The notes under the pieces are model-generated. The model did not search any database. It had not been told where the DNA came from and was given only the letters and a program-made list of their open reading frames with translations. Shown piece after piece: positions 36,174-45,210 of a DNA stretch of 64,000 nucleotides. The translations under genes and the position numbers were made by a program. Every line of letters begins with the position of its first letter. Positions within the stretch are counted from its first letter, which is position 1. Origin of the DNA: an uncultured Mycobacterium sp. (GTDB taxonomy: Bacteria > Actinomycetota > Actinomycetes > Mycobacteriales > Mycobacteriaceae); assembly GCA_900078375.1 (NCBI GenBank), contig FLQS01000022.1:22635-86634 (forward strand), written 5' to 3'.

Positions 36174-36913
36174 CGGTCTCGATCCGCCGTTCCGACCGCG
36201 CTCCACGCCGTGCGGGTGGTGCGAGTGCCCACCGGTCGCGGGTCGCGGGACCGGTAGACGATGTAGGGCCGGAACAGGTAGTGCACCGGCGCGGTGAACG
36301 CATGGACGAGGCGGGTGAAGGGCCACACCGCGAACAGCAGCATCCCGACCAGCGCGTGGATGTGAAACTGGATCGGCGCGGCAGCCATCGCCGCGACGTC
36401 GGGCCGTAGCAGCAGCACCGAGCGGAACCACGGCGCCACGGTGTCGCGGTAGTTGTGCGCGTGGTGGCCCGCACCGATAGCCACCACTGTGGTCCACAGC
36501 CCCAGGACGATCGCGCCGACCAGCAGCACGTACATGAACTTGTCGTTGTTCGTCGTGGCCATGAAGACCGGCCCCGTGGTGCGGCGGCGGTAGACCAGGA
36601 TCACGATCCCCGTCAGCGTGCACACGCCGGCGATCGCGCCCAGCGACAGGGCCAGCAGGTGGTACAGACTCTCGTTGACGCCGATGGCCTGCGTCCAGGA
36701 TTTCGGAATCAACAGACCGACCACGTGGCCCACGATCACCACCAGGATGCCGAAGTGGAACAGCGGCGAACCGATCCGCAACAGCCGCGACTCGTACAGC
36801 TGGGAAGACCTTGTGGTCCAACCGAATTTGTCGTAGCGATACCGCCAGATCGAGCCGCCGACCAGGCTGCCGATGCACAGATAGGGCAATACGCCCCAGA
36901 GCAGAGCGTTCAT
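36170..36913 (-). CDS. narI: Respiratory nitrate reductase gamma subunit NarI
   Basis: The membrane cytochrome b that takes electrons from menaquinol and passes them to NarH. The 247-residue protein has five helices; histidines in FHFGILVVIVGHVVGL and in the C-terminal QFHIHALVGM segment are the expected heme b ligands. I use the ATG giving MNALLWGVLPYL, which overlaps the narJ stop by 4 bp. The reading frame upstream of it belongs to narJ. Confidence 0.94.
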   Translation of the reverse strand: MNALLWGVLPYLCIGSLVGGSIWRYRYDKFGWTTRSSQLYESRLLRIGSPLFHFGILVVIVGHVVGLLIPKSWTQAIGVNESLYHLLALSLGAIAGVCTLTGIVILVYRRRTTGPVFMATTNNDKFMYVLLVGAIVLGLWTTVVAIGAGHHAHNYRDTVAPWFRSVLLLRPDVAAMAAAPIQFHIHALVGMLLFAVWPFTRLVHAFTAPVHYLFRPYIVYRSRDPRPVGTRTTRTAWSAVGTADRDR

Positions 36914-37518
36914 GATCTCCCCTGGTATCCGGTCAGACCTACCAGCTCGGCGGGCGGGGGCGCTGGGGTTTCTGCAGCGTGGGCGGCGGGCAGTGTCGCG
37001 CACACTGCCGCGACTCCGTTGAGGTAGGGACTTTGCTTGTCCTGCAGACTCTTTCGGAGCAGATCGAGACTCGGGCGGTACTCGGCAAGCAGGACACGGC
37101 CGGCATCGAGATCGACCCGGGCGGTGAACTCCAGCAACAGCGGCAGGTAGTCCGGTAGCTCGCCGTGGGTGTCGATGATCGCGCCGGCCTGGCGATAGAC
37201 GGCCTTGAACCGGGCCAGCGCCTCACCGCGACGCCGGGTGTCTCCGTCGGACCAATACGACAGATACAGCGCGTGTTTGGAACTGAAGTCGAAGGTGTCG
37301 ATATAGCCGCGCTGGAGTTCGGCCAGCGAGCCCGAGCCCAATTGGGTGACCAGGCTCCGCAACAACACCACGGCTGCCGAGTCCCCCTGCTCGGCCAGTG
37401 CCGCCTCACACGCGGGAAGGGACGAGACGAACTCGCGAGTCGGGTAGTCCAGGCAGCGAGACGCGACCAGGTACACCACCCGATTATCTTGGCGACCCTT
37501 CGGACGTCGACCTCTCAT
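36910..37518 (-). CDS. narJ: Nitrate reductase assembly chaperone NarJ
   Basis: A 202-residue TorD/NarJ-type chaperone needed for cofactor insertion into NarG before membrane docking. The core RGYIDTFDFSSKHALYLSY and the GELPDYLPLLLEF motif (the NarJ DxxPDHLP signature in a GELPDYLP form) are present. Overlaps both neighbours by 4 bp. Not part of the final complex. Confidence 0.93.
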   Translation of the reverse strand: MRGRRPKGRQDNRVVYLVASRCLDYPTREFVSSLPACEAALAEQGDSAAVVLLRSLVTQLGSGSLAELQRGYIDTFDFSSKHALYLSYWSDGDTRRRGEALARFKAVYRQAGAIIDTHGELPDYLPLLLEFTARVDLDAGRVLLAEYRPSLDLLRKSLQDKQSPYLNGVAAVCATLPAAHAAETPAPPPAELVGLTGYQGRS

Positions 37519-39164
37519 GGGAACAGCCCCTCCGGAGCGCCGTTGCCGTCCCAGTTCAGCAGGTTCACCCGCTCATTGCGCAGCGTGTCGCCCGATGCCG
37601 CTACGTCGGTGCGCTGCCGCTGGCGCAGCGCGGCGAAGGTCTCGACCGCGACGGGAGTGGGCCGGCCGCTGGCCTCGCCGAAAGGTCCGGATTCGTACAT
37701 GCCGGGCCCCTCGTCATAATCCAGCGAGCAGCCCAGCTCTTCGAGGCCGTGGGCCTCCTCCTGATATGCCGTCGGGATCACGTACCGCTCTTCGTATTTC
37801 GCGATCGCCATCAGCCGGTACATGTCGTATACATCCTCCTCGGACATGCCGACGCTGGCGGCGATCGCGGGATCGCCCTCGCCGCGCAGCGTGACTCCAC
37901 GCATGTAGGACCGCATGGCCGCCAGCTTGCGCAACACATCGGTGACGATGTCGGTGCGGCCGGCGGTGAACAGTTCCGCCAGATACTCCACCGGAATACG
38001 CAAGGCCTCGATGGCGCCGAACAGGTTCGCGTGGTCTTCCCCGTCGTGGCCCTGCGCGCTCAGCACATCGACGACCGGAGACAGCGGCGGGACGTACCAC
38101 ACCATCGGCATGGTGCGGTATTCCGGGTGTAGGGGCAGTGCGACCCGGTACACCTTGGCGAGCGCGTAGACCGGGGAACGGCGGGCGGCCTGCAGCCAGT
38201 CCTCGGGGATGCCGTCCCGCCGCGCGGCCGCGGCCACCTCGGGGTCATGCGGGTCCAGCAGCACATCGAGCTGCGCCTGGTACAACTCACCGGGATCCGC
38301 GGTGGCCGCGGCCGCGCCGACCCGGTCGACGTCATAGAGGAACAAGCCCAGGTATCGCAGTCGCCCGACGCAGGTCTCCGCGCACACCGTCGGAAGACCG
38401 ACCTCGATGCGCGGGTAGCAGAACGTGCACTTCTCGGCCTTGCCGGAACGGTGGTTGAAGTACACCTTCTTGTACGGACAACCGGTGATGCACTGCCGCC
38501 ACCCGCGGCAACGGTCCTGATCGACCAGGACGATTCCGTCCTCGGCACGCTTGTAGATCGCTCCGGACGGACACGACGCCATGCACGACGGGTTGAGGCA
38601 ATGCTCACAGATCCGGGGCAGGTAGAACATGAACGTCTTCTCGAGCTCGAAGCGAACCTTCTCTTCGGACTGCTTCCGTACTTTCTCGACGATCGGGTCG
38701 CGGTCACCGTATTCGCTTGCCCCGCCCAGGTTGTCGTCCCAGTTCGCCGACCAGGTGACAGCGGTGTCCTTCCCGGTGATCAGCGATTTCGGCCGGGCCA
38801 CCGGAAAGTCGTCACCCAGCGGAGCGTCCACGAGGCTCTGGTAATCGTAGGTCCACGGCTCGTAGTAGTCGGACAACTCGGGCTGGACCGGACTGGCGAA
38901 GATTCCCAGCAGCTTGGACAGTCGCCCACCCGATTTGAGGTGCAGCTTGCCGCGCCGGTTCAGTTCCCAGCCGCCCAGCCAGCGGTCCTGATCCTCGTAG
39001 CGACGTGGATAGCCTTGTCCGGGACGGGTTTCGACGTTGTTGAACCAGGCATATTCCATGCCGCCCCGCGAGGTCCAGACATTCTTGCAGGTGACCGAAC
39101 AGGTATGGCAGCCGATGCACTTGTCGAGGTTCATCACCATGCCCAGTTGGGCCATCACCCGCAT
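37515..39164 (-). CDS. narH: Respiratory nitrate reductase beta subunit NarH
   Basis: The 549-residue iron-sulfur electron-transfer subunit. The first cluster motif has Cys16, Cys19, Cys22 and Cys26. The middle contains CEHCLNPSCMASCPSG, then CRGWRQCITGCP, where Trp replaces one Cys as in the [3Fe-4S] site of NarH, and CTFC plus CAETC. It is a relay of four clusters between NarI hemes and NarG. The start ATG shares one base with the narG stop. Confidence 0.95.
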   Translation of the reverse strand: MRVMAQLGMVMNLDKCIGCHTCSVTCKNVWTSRGGMEYAWFNNVETRPGQGYPRRYEDQDRWLGGWELNRRGKLHLKSGGRLSKLLGIFASPVQPELSDYYEPWTYDYQSLVDAPLGDDFPVARPKSLITGKDTAVTWSANWDDNLGGASEYGDRDPIVEKVRKQSEEKVRFELEKTFMFYLPRICEHCLNPSCMASCPSGAIYKRAEDGIVLVDQDRCRGWRQCITGCPYKKVYFNHRSGKAEKCTFCYPRIEVGLPTVCAETCVGRLRYLGLFLYDVDRVGAAAATADPGELYQAQLDVLLDPHDPEVAAAARRDGIPEDWLQAARRSPVYALAKVYRVALPLHPEYRTMPMVWYVPPLSPVVDVLSAQGHDGEDHANLFGAIEALRIPVEYLAELFTAGRTDIVTDVLRKLAAMRSYMRGVTLRGEGDPAIAASVGMSEEDVYDMYRLMAIAKYEERYVIPTAYQEEAHGLEELGCSLDYDEGPGMYESGPFGEASGRPTPVAVETFAALRQRQRTDVAASGDTLRNERVNLLNWDGNGAPEGLFP

Positions 39165-42100
39165 CAGTAGCTCACCTCCTGCGGTCGCTTGCGGACCGTC
39201 GCAATGATGTCGCGCTGATTTCCGGTCGGCCCCAGATAATTGAAGGTGTACGACAGTTGGGCATATCCGCCGATCAGGTGGGTGGGTTTGATCAGTAGCC
39301 GGGTCACCGAGTTGTGGATACCGCCGCGCCGGCCGGTCGCCACCGACTTGGGCACATCGATGGTGCGTTCCTGGGCGTGGTGCACATAGACCAATCCGTC
39401 CGGGATCCGGTGCGACACGATCGCCCGCCCGACGAAAACACCGTTGGCGTTGACACATTCGACCCAGTCGTTGTCACCCACATCGATAGCGGCGGCGTCA
39501 CCGGCGCTCAGCCACACGGTCGGCCCACCACGCGACAGCGACAGCATCAGCAAGTTGTCCTGGTACTCGGAATGGATCGACCACTTGCTGTGCGGGGTCA
39601 GGTAGCGCACGGTCACCTGCGCCGAGCCGTCCAGCCCCAGGCGAGGCTCGCCGAACAGTCGGTGCATGTCCAGCGGCGGACGGTAGATCGGCAACGCTTC
39701 ACCCGCGTCCTGTAGCCAATCGTGGTCGAGGTAGAAGTGCATTCGGCCGGTCAGGGTGTGAAAAGGCTTGAGCCGCTCGATGTTCACGGTGAACGGTGCG
39801 TAGCGCCGCCCCCCGGTTTCCGAACCGGACCATTCCGGCGAGGTGATCACCGGGACGGGTGCGCGCTGGGTGTCGGCGAAGGTGATGCGTTTCTCTTCGG
39901 ATCCCTCGGCCAGGTCGTGCAACTGCTTGCCCACCCGCTCCTCGAGGCTGCGGAAACCCGCAACAGCCAACGCGCCGTTGGTGGTTCCCGAGAACGCCAG
40001 GATCGCCTCGGCGAGCTTGGCGTCGGTGTCGATCGCCGGCCTGCCGTCGCCCGCACCCCCGAGCATCACCCCGTTCTTGGCCGCCAGCCGCACGGCCTCC
40101 TCGGCCACCTGGAAGGTGACGTTCTTGACCGTGAAACCGGCGGTGTCCGCGAGTGGCCCGACGCTGGCGAGTTTGTCGGCGACCGCCGGGTAGTCCCGCT
40201 CGACGATGGTGAAGACCGGTTTGGTCGGGCCGGGCGGTGGCGTCTCCCCCTGGGTGTCGTGCATGAGCGGAACGCTGACCAGATCCTTGCGGACACCCAG
40301 GTGGGTGCGCGCCAATTCGGAAAAGCACTGGGCCAGAAGGTGAAACGCGTCGAAATCGGTCTTGGCTTCCCACGGTGGATCGATCGCCGGGGTGAAAGCA
40401 TGGACGAACGGATGCATATCGGTGGAGCTGAGGTCATGCTTCTCGTACCAGGTGGCGGCCGGCAGCACGACGTCGGACAACAACGTCGTCGAGGTCATCC
40501 GGAAGTCCGCCGACAGCAGCAGGTCGAGCTTGCCTTCGGGCGCGGTGTCATGCCAGACGACCTCGGCGGGGCGCGGGGCGGCGGGGTTCTCCTCGCCTAG
40601 CACGTTGTGATGCGTGCCCAGAAGGTGTCTCAGGAAGTATTCGTTGCCCTTGGCCGAGCTGCCCATCAGATTCGACCGCCACAGCACCAGCGTGCGCGGC
40701 CAATTCTCCGGTGCGTCGATATCCCGGATGGCCGGTTGCAGCCGCCCGTCACCCAATGCCGCCGCGACGTAGGCGGCAGCACTGTCGGCCGTCCCGGCGT
40801 CGACCGCTGCCTGTGCGTCCTCGGCGACCTGCAGCGGGTTGCTGCTGAACTGCGGATAGAACGGCATCCACCCGTTGTTCGCCGAGGCGGCGATCGCGTC
40901 CGCCGTGTGCGCGCCAGTCAGATGCCCTTGGGCCAGCGGCGAATTGAGCGAATCGGCGAGATAGCCGTCGTTGCGCCACTGGTCGGTGTGCATGTACCAG
41001 TACGACGTGCCGGGCATGGTCCGCGGCGGGCGGGACCAGTCCAGTGCGTTGGCCAGCGAGATCCAGCCGGTGATCGGCCGGCACTTCTCCTGCCCGACGT
41101 AGTGCGCCCAGCCACCCCCGTTGCGGCCCATGCAGCCGGTCAGGATGAGCAGCGCCAGTATCGCCCGGTACGTCACGTCACCGTGGAACCACTGGCAGAT
41201 GCCGGCTCCCATGATGATCATCGACCGGCCCTGTGACTGCTCACTGTTGGTGGCGAACTCGCGTGCGATGCGGATGCATTGGGCGGCAGGGACATTCGTG
41301 ATCGTGGACTGCCACGCCGGTGTGTACGGGGTGGCGGCGTCGTCGTAGCCGGCGGGCCACTGGCCGGGCAGCCCGGGCCGGCCCACACCGTACTGGGCCA
41401 GCATCAGGTCGAAGACCGTCGTGACGAGGTGTCCGCCGACCATGCGGGCCGGCACCCCACGCCGCAGGACCGACCCGCTTCCGTCCGGCGCGACGAAGGC
41501 AGGCAACAGTACCTCGGTGGGGCTCGCGTCCTTGCCCGCCAGCGTCAAGGCGGGGGTGATGCCGTCGAGATCGAGGTTCCACCGGCCCCGGCCCGACTCG
41601 GCGTAGCGGAATCCGATGGATCCGTTGGGCACCACCGGCGCACCGGTGTTCTCGTCGAGCAGGACCGTCTTCCAGGCGTCTTCGGCCGACGGCTCGTCGA
41701 TCAGGTCGGCAGCGGTGAGGAACTTGCCCGGCACCCAGGTGTCGTCACCATGCGGCTCGAGCCGGACCAGGAATGGCAGATCTGTGTACATGCGCACGTA
41801 GTCGGTGAAGAACGGGACGCTCCGTTCGACGAAGAACTCGGTGAGCAAGACATGGCCCATCGCCATCGCCAGCGCGGCGTCGGTGCCGGGCTGGGCGGCC
41901 ATCCACTCGTCGGCGAACTTCGTGTTGTCGGCGTAGTCCGGGCTGACGACGACGACTTTCGTTCCCCGGTAGCGCACTTCGGCCATCCAGTGCGCGTCCG
42001 GGGTGCGAGTCACCGGGACGTTCGATCCCCACATCATCAGGTAGGTGGCATCCCACCAGTCCCCCGATTCCGGCACGTCGGTCTGGTCGCCGAACACCTG

Positions 42101-42811
42101 TGGGCTGGCGACCGGCAGGTCGGCGTACCAGTCGTAGAACGACGTCATGACGCCGCCGATGAGCTGGATGAAGCGCGTCCCGACGCAGTGCGACACCATC
42201 GACATCGCCGGGATCGGCGAGAACCCCGCACACCGGTCCGGGCCGTATTTGTCGATGGTGCTGACGTGCGCGGCCGCCGCGATCTCGATGGCTTCCTGCC
42301 ACGATGCCCGGACCAGACCGCCCTTGCCTCGGGCCTGCTGATAGCGCCGTCGCCGTTCGGGATCGCCGGTGATGTCCTGCCAGGCCAGCACCGGATCGCC
42401 GAGTCGCGCCCTGGACTCCCGGTACATCTCGAGCAGCACTCCGCGCACGTACGGGTGGCGGACCCGGGTCGGCGAGTAGGTGTACCAGGAGAAGGCGGCA
42501 CCACGGGGGCAGCCTCGCGGCTCGTATTCCGGTCGGTCCGGACCGACCGACGGATAGTCGGTCTGCTGCATCTCCCAGGTGATGATGCCGTCCTTGACGT
42601 ACACCTTCCACGAACACGATCCGGTGCAGTTCACCCCGTGCGTGGAGCGAACCACTTTGTCGTGGCTCCACCGGTCGCGATAAAAAGCATCGCCCGCACG
42701 GCCACCTCGGCGAAAGACGGCCCGGCCGTCGTCCGACTCCGTCCAGCCGGTGACGAAGCGGCCTAGCTTCAGCAGCGCCTCAGATGCGGACTCCCCCACC
42801 ATTTCGACCAT
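39164..42811 (-). CDS. narG: Respiratory nitrate reductase alpha subunit NarG
   Basis: The 1215-residue catalytic subunit that reduces nitrate to nitrite in anaerobic or microaerobic respiration. The FS0 [4Fe-4S] ligands His58, Cys62, Cys66 and Cys101 are present (HGVNCTGSC and later GCPRGAAFSWY). The molybdo-bis-MGD domain includes WWDATYLMMWGSNVP, typical of NarG with an Asp-type Mo ligand nearby. There is no Tat-like export signal of the archaeal or periplasmic kind, so the active site faces the cytosol. It is the first gene of narGHJI-narK; a palindrome covers its ribosome-site region. Confidence 0.95.
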   Translation of the reverse strand: MVEMVGESASEALLKLGRFVTGWTESDDGRAVFRRGGRAGDAFYRDRWSHDKVVRSTHGVNCTGSCSWKVYVKDGIITWEMQQTDYPSVGPDRPEYEPRGCPRGAAFSWYTYSPTRVRHPYVRGVLLEMYRESRARLGDPVLAWQDITGDPERRRRYQQARGKGGLVRASWQEAIEIAAAAHVSTIDKYGPDRCAGFSPIPAMSMVSHCVGTRFIQLIGGVMTSFYDWYADLPVASPQVFGDQTDVPESGDWWDATYLMMWGSNVPVTRTPDAHWMAEVRYRGTKVVVVSPDYADNTKFADEWMAAQPGTDAALAMAMGHVLLTEFFVERSVPFFTDYVRMYTDLPFLVRLEPHGDDTWVPGKFLTAADLIDEPSAEDAWKTVLLDENTGAPVVPNGSIGFRYAESGRGRWNLDLDGITPALTLAGKDASPTEVLLPAFVAPDGSGSVLRRGVPARMVGGHLVTTVFDLMLAQYGVGRPGLPGQWPAGYDDAATPYTPAWQSTITNVPAAQCIRIAREFATNSEQSQGRSMIIMGAGICQWFHGDVTYRAILALLILTGCMGRNGGGWAHYVGQEKCRPITGWISLANALDWSRPPRTMPGTSYWYMHTDQWRNDGYLADSLNSPLAQGHLTGAHTADAIAASANNGWMPFYPQFSSNPLQVAEDAQAAVDAGTADSAAAYVAAALGDGRLQPAIRDIDAPENWPRTLVLWRSNLMGSSAKGNEYFLRHLLGTHHNVLGEENPAAPRPAEVVWHDTAPEGKLDLLLSADFRMTSTTLLSDVVLPAATWYEKHDLSSTDMHPFVHAFTPAIDPPWEAKTDFDAFHLLAQCFSELARTHLGVRKDLVSVPLMHDTQGETPPPGPTKPVFTIVERDYPAVADKLASVGPLADTAGFTVKNVTFQVAEEAVRLAAKNGVMLGGAGDGRPAIDTDAKLAEAILAFSGTTNGALAVAGFRSLEERVGKQLHDLAEGSEEKRITFADTQRAPVPVITSPEWSGSETGGRRYAPFTVNIERLKPFHTLTGRMHFYLDHDWLQDAGEALPIYRPPLDMHRLFGEPRLGLDGSAQVTVRYLTPHSKWSIHSEYQDNLLMLSLSRGGPTVWLSAGDAAAIDVGDNDWVECVNANGVFVGRAIVSHRIPDGLVYVHHAQERTIDVPKSVATGRRGGIHNSVTRLLIKPTHLIGGYAQLSYTFNYLGPTGNQRDIIATVRKRPQEVSY

Positions 42812-42815
42812 TGTT

Positions 42816-42829
42816 GTCCCGCCCGGGAC
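42816..42829. repeat. Palindrome in the narG leader
   Basis: GTCCCG-CC-CGGGAC, perfect 6-bp arms, 5 bp upstream of the narG start. It covers the region where the ribosome site should be, so it could be an operator or an mRNA hairpin limiting translation. The high GC content makes a chance match possible. Confidence 0.4.
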
Positions 42830-42862
42830 CCGTCATTGCGACTTTCAGGAGAAATCTCGATG

Positions 42863-44098
42863 TCACATGGGAACCGGCGCACCGAAGCCGGGGATGATCC
42901 CGATCGGGATCACCGCCAGCAGAACGGCGCCGACGGCGAACACGATCAGCGTGCGCCGGGTGGGCAGCTGGTCGACCTCGGGCTGGTCGCGGGTGTACAG
43001 CAGGAACACAATGCCGAGGTCGAAGGCGATGATGACCCACCAGCGGACCCAGTCCACGCCGGTGGCGAACACCGGCAGGATCATCACCAGCCCGATCAAC
43101 AGGGTCAATGGCCGGCCCCGCAGGATCGCGCCGAACCGCCGCACCGGGACACCCGAAACGTGGCCGATCGCCACCATGCTGACGACCAGCGCCACGATCC
43201 CGTAGACGGTCGACCCGGCCAGCGCGACGACACCGATGCTGCCGACGAATCGCAGGCCCTCGACGAACGTCATGTCGAACAGCGGCAGGAAGGCCCGGCA
43301 AAACCAGTCGTGGTAGTCGACGTAATAGTGGAACCCGCGCAGGAGCTGACCGATGGTGGGCTTGCCGGCCAGCGGATGGTTCATCGGCCCGTGCTGCACC
43401 AGCTCACACAGCTGGCCCGAGACCTTTTGCCTGCCGAACGCCGCCAACGCCACGGCGACCAGCAGCGCCGGCCCGAGCGCCAGCACGACGCTGGCCCGAA
43501 ACGCCTTGGCGTCCAGCCGGTCCACCAGCACCGTCAGCGCCGCCAGCACGCCGAGGCCGAACAGGAACGGGGTGGCCTCGTGGATCAACGTCAGCACCGC
43601 CAGCACCAGACCGTAGACGGCACTGGAGATTACCGTCGCGCGGGCGGTGGTGACGCGGGTCAGCGCAATCGCGAACCCGACCAGCGCGGCGCCTCCGAGC
43701 AGATCGGTGCGCGCCGAGAACAGCCCGAACGCGAAGCCGAACGGCAGGACGGGAATCAGCAGGGCCAGCAGCCGCCGTCGCTGCGAGCGGCCGGATCTGA
43801 CCGCGACCGACCAGGCGACCGCGGCCAGTCCGAGAACGAAGAACACGGTCGGAACCCAGCGCAACACGGCCATACCACCGAAGTAGTGCTTCCTGGGGAA
43901 CAGGTCCAGGATCTCGCCGGCCAGTCCACGCCGAATGAAGCCGGTTGTGTAGTCGATGGCGAAATAGGAATACCAGTACCCGTCGGGGATCACGGTCAGC
44001 GCGATCGTCAGCAGTACGGCGGCCCACACCGCCAGCAGCACGGTGAACGTGATGAAAAAGCCACGCCGGCCCTCGGTGTTGACCGCGGTGTCCGGCAT
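42863..44098 (-). CDS. Multi-pass membrane protein of unknown function
   Basis: A 411-residue protein with about ten to eleven predicted helices. A conserved-looking loop after the first helix (IPDGYWYSYFAIDYTTGFIRRGLAGE) is rich in aromatic and charged residues, and a long loop lies in the middle (residues about 220-265, with KPTIGQLLRGFHYYVDYHDWF). The pattern of many helices with one acidic/aromatic outer loop recalls GT-C glycosyltransferases or polymer-handling membrane proteins, but no firm family is recognised. It lies upstream of narG in the same direction with a 51-bp gap and is divergent from a pyruvyl transferase gene, so a role in surface glycans is a fair guess only. Confidence 0.7.
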   Translation of the reverse strand: MPDTAVNTEGRRGFFITFTVLLAVWAAVLLTIALTVIPDGYWYSYFAIDYTTGFIRRGLAGEILDLFPRKHYFGGMAVLRWVPTVFFVLGLAAVAWSVAVRSGRSQRRRLLALLIPVLPFGFAFGLFSARTDLLGGAALVGFAIALTRVTTARATVISSAVYGLVLAVLTLIHEATPFLFGLGVLAALTVLVDRLDAKAFRASVVLALGPALLVAVALAAFGRQKVSGQLCELVQHGPMNHPLAGKPTIGQLLRGFHYYVDYHDWFCRAFLPLFDMTFVEGLRFVGSIGVVALAGSTVYGIVALVVSMVAIGHVSGVPVRRFGAILRGRPLTLLIGLVMILPVFATGVDWVRWWVIIAFDLGIVFLLYTRDQPEVDQLPTRRTLIVFAVGAVLLAVIPIGIIPGFGAPVPM

Positions 44099-44159
44099 CT
44101 AACCCCCACTGACTTGCGGCGGTGCATGCCGCCGGGCGCGGCCAGGCCGCGACGATGAG

Positions 44160-44167
44160 TATAGGGT
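44160..44167 (+). promoter_or_regulatory. -10 element for the pyruvyl transferase gene
   Basis: TATAGGGT includes TAGGGT (TAnnnT) ending 8 bp before the GTG at 44176, giving a leaderless or near-leaderless start there. This favours the GTG over the ATG at 44155, which would lie upstream of the transcription start. Confidence 0.4.
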
Positions 44168-44175
44168 CGCTTCAC

Positions 44176-45210
44176 GTGAGCCAAGACGCGACGGTCGCCT
44201 ATCTGGGCTTCCACGAGAAGGACAATCTCGGCGACGACGCGATCTACGACGCCGTCAAATCGCAGCTCCCCGGAGTCGTCTTCAACGACGTCCCGCGTCT
44301 GGCCCACGAGTTCGTGTTCCCACCCGGCGCGGCGCTGGAGCGGTTGCGCCGTCCCAGCACGCTGGTGATGGGCGGCGGGACGCTGGTCGGGGTGCGCTAT
44401 TTCCGGATGCTGGCCAGGCTGGGCCTGGCGGTCACCAAGAACAACGGAAAGTACGCGATCGGCGTCGGCGTCCAGGACCCCGGCTACACCGGACGCGGCA
44501 GCGGGTCGGCTCGCGGCGAACTCACCAAATGGAAACCCATCCTCACCGGCTTCGATTCGGTGTCGGTGCGTGGACCTCGAAGCGTCGAACTGCTCGCCGA
44601 CATCGGCGTGTCCGCGCAGGTCACTGGCGATCCGGCGCTGATCCTGCCGCGGCCGGATGTACCGGTCGAAGACGGGCTGATCGGGGTGAACCTCGGCTAC
44701 GGCGACGACCTGTGGGGGCATGACCCGGCCGGGGTCGCCGAGCAGATCTCTATCGCGGTGCGCGAGCTGGCGGGCCGCGGCCACCGGTTCGTCGGGATCC
44801 TGATGAACCCGGGCGACCGCAAGTGGGTGGAGGTGGCGTTCCGCGATGTCCGCGCCGACATCCTGCTGCCGGCCGACGCCGCGGCGGCGGCGGCCGAATT
44901 CGCGCGCTGCTCGACGGCCATCGTCTGCCGGCTGCACGCCGGGATCCTGGCGGCGCTGTCGGATACCCCGGTGGTTTCGCTTGAGTACCAACCGAAATGC
45001 CGCGATTTTGCGCTGTCCATCGACGACGAGGGAGCGCTGATCCGTACCGACGAGGTGACCGGCGCCGGCGTCGTCGACCGGGTGCTCGGCGCGCTGGCCG
45101 ATGCGGCCGGCATCCGGGCGATCAAGCACGCTGCCGTGGACCGGCTCCGCGTCCAGCTGCACTCCGAGTACGGGGCGCTGCGCCGTCAGCTCGGTATCGC
45201 CGGCGCCTGA
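44176..45210 (+). CDS. Polysaccharide pyruvyl transferase family protein
   Basis: A 344-residue protein of the family that moves pyruvate from phosphoenolpyruvate onto sugar hydroxyls as a ketal. The opening (ATVAYLGFHEKDNLGDDAIY), the VMGGGTLVG loop and the late CRLHAGILAALSDTPVVSL segment with its conserved His are typical. An alternative start at 44155 adds seven residues. Pyruvylated sugars occur in some mycobacterial glycolipids, notably acidic trehalose glycolipids of M. smegmatis, but the target here is not shown. Overlaps convergent rarD by 25 bp. Confidence 0.82.
   Translation: MSQDATVAYLGFHEKDNLGDDAIYDAVKSQLPGVVFNDVPRLAHEFVFPPGAALERLRRPSTLVMGGGTLVGVRYFRMLARLGLAVTKNNGKYAIGVGVQDPGYTGRGSGSARGELTKWKPILTGFDSVSVRGPRSVELLADIGVSAQVTGDPALILPRPDVPVEDGLIGVNLGYGDDLWGHDPAGVAEQISIAVRELAGRGHRFVGILMNPGDRKWVEVAFRDVRADILLPADAAAAAAEFARCSTAIVCRLHAGILAALSDTPVVSLEYQPKCRDFALSIDDEGALIRTDEVTGAGVVDRVLGALADAAGIRAIKHAAVDRLRVQLHSEYGALRRQLGIAGA

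Noticed and set aside
41279..42766. 495-codon plus-strand frame opposite narG
   Set aside because: Shadow of narG, rich in Arg/Gly/Val with no domain.
42816..42829. DosR box before narG
   Set aside because: The arms read GTCCCG...CGGGAC, the reverse order of the GGGAC...GTCCC DosR pattern, and the AT centre is missing.
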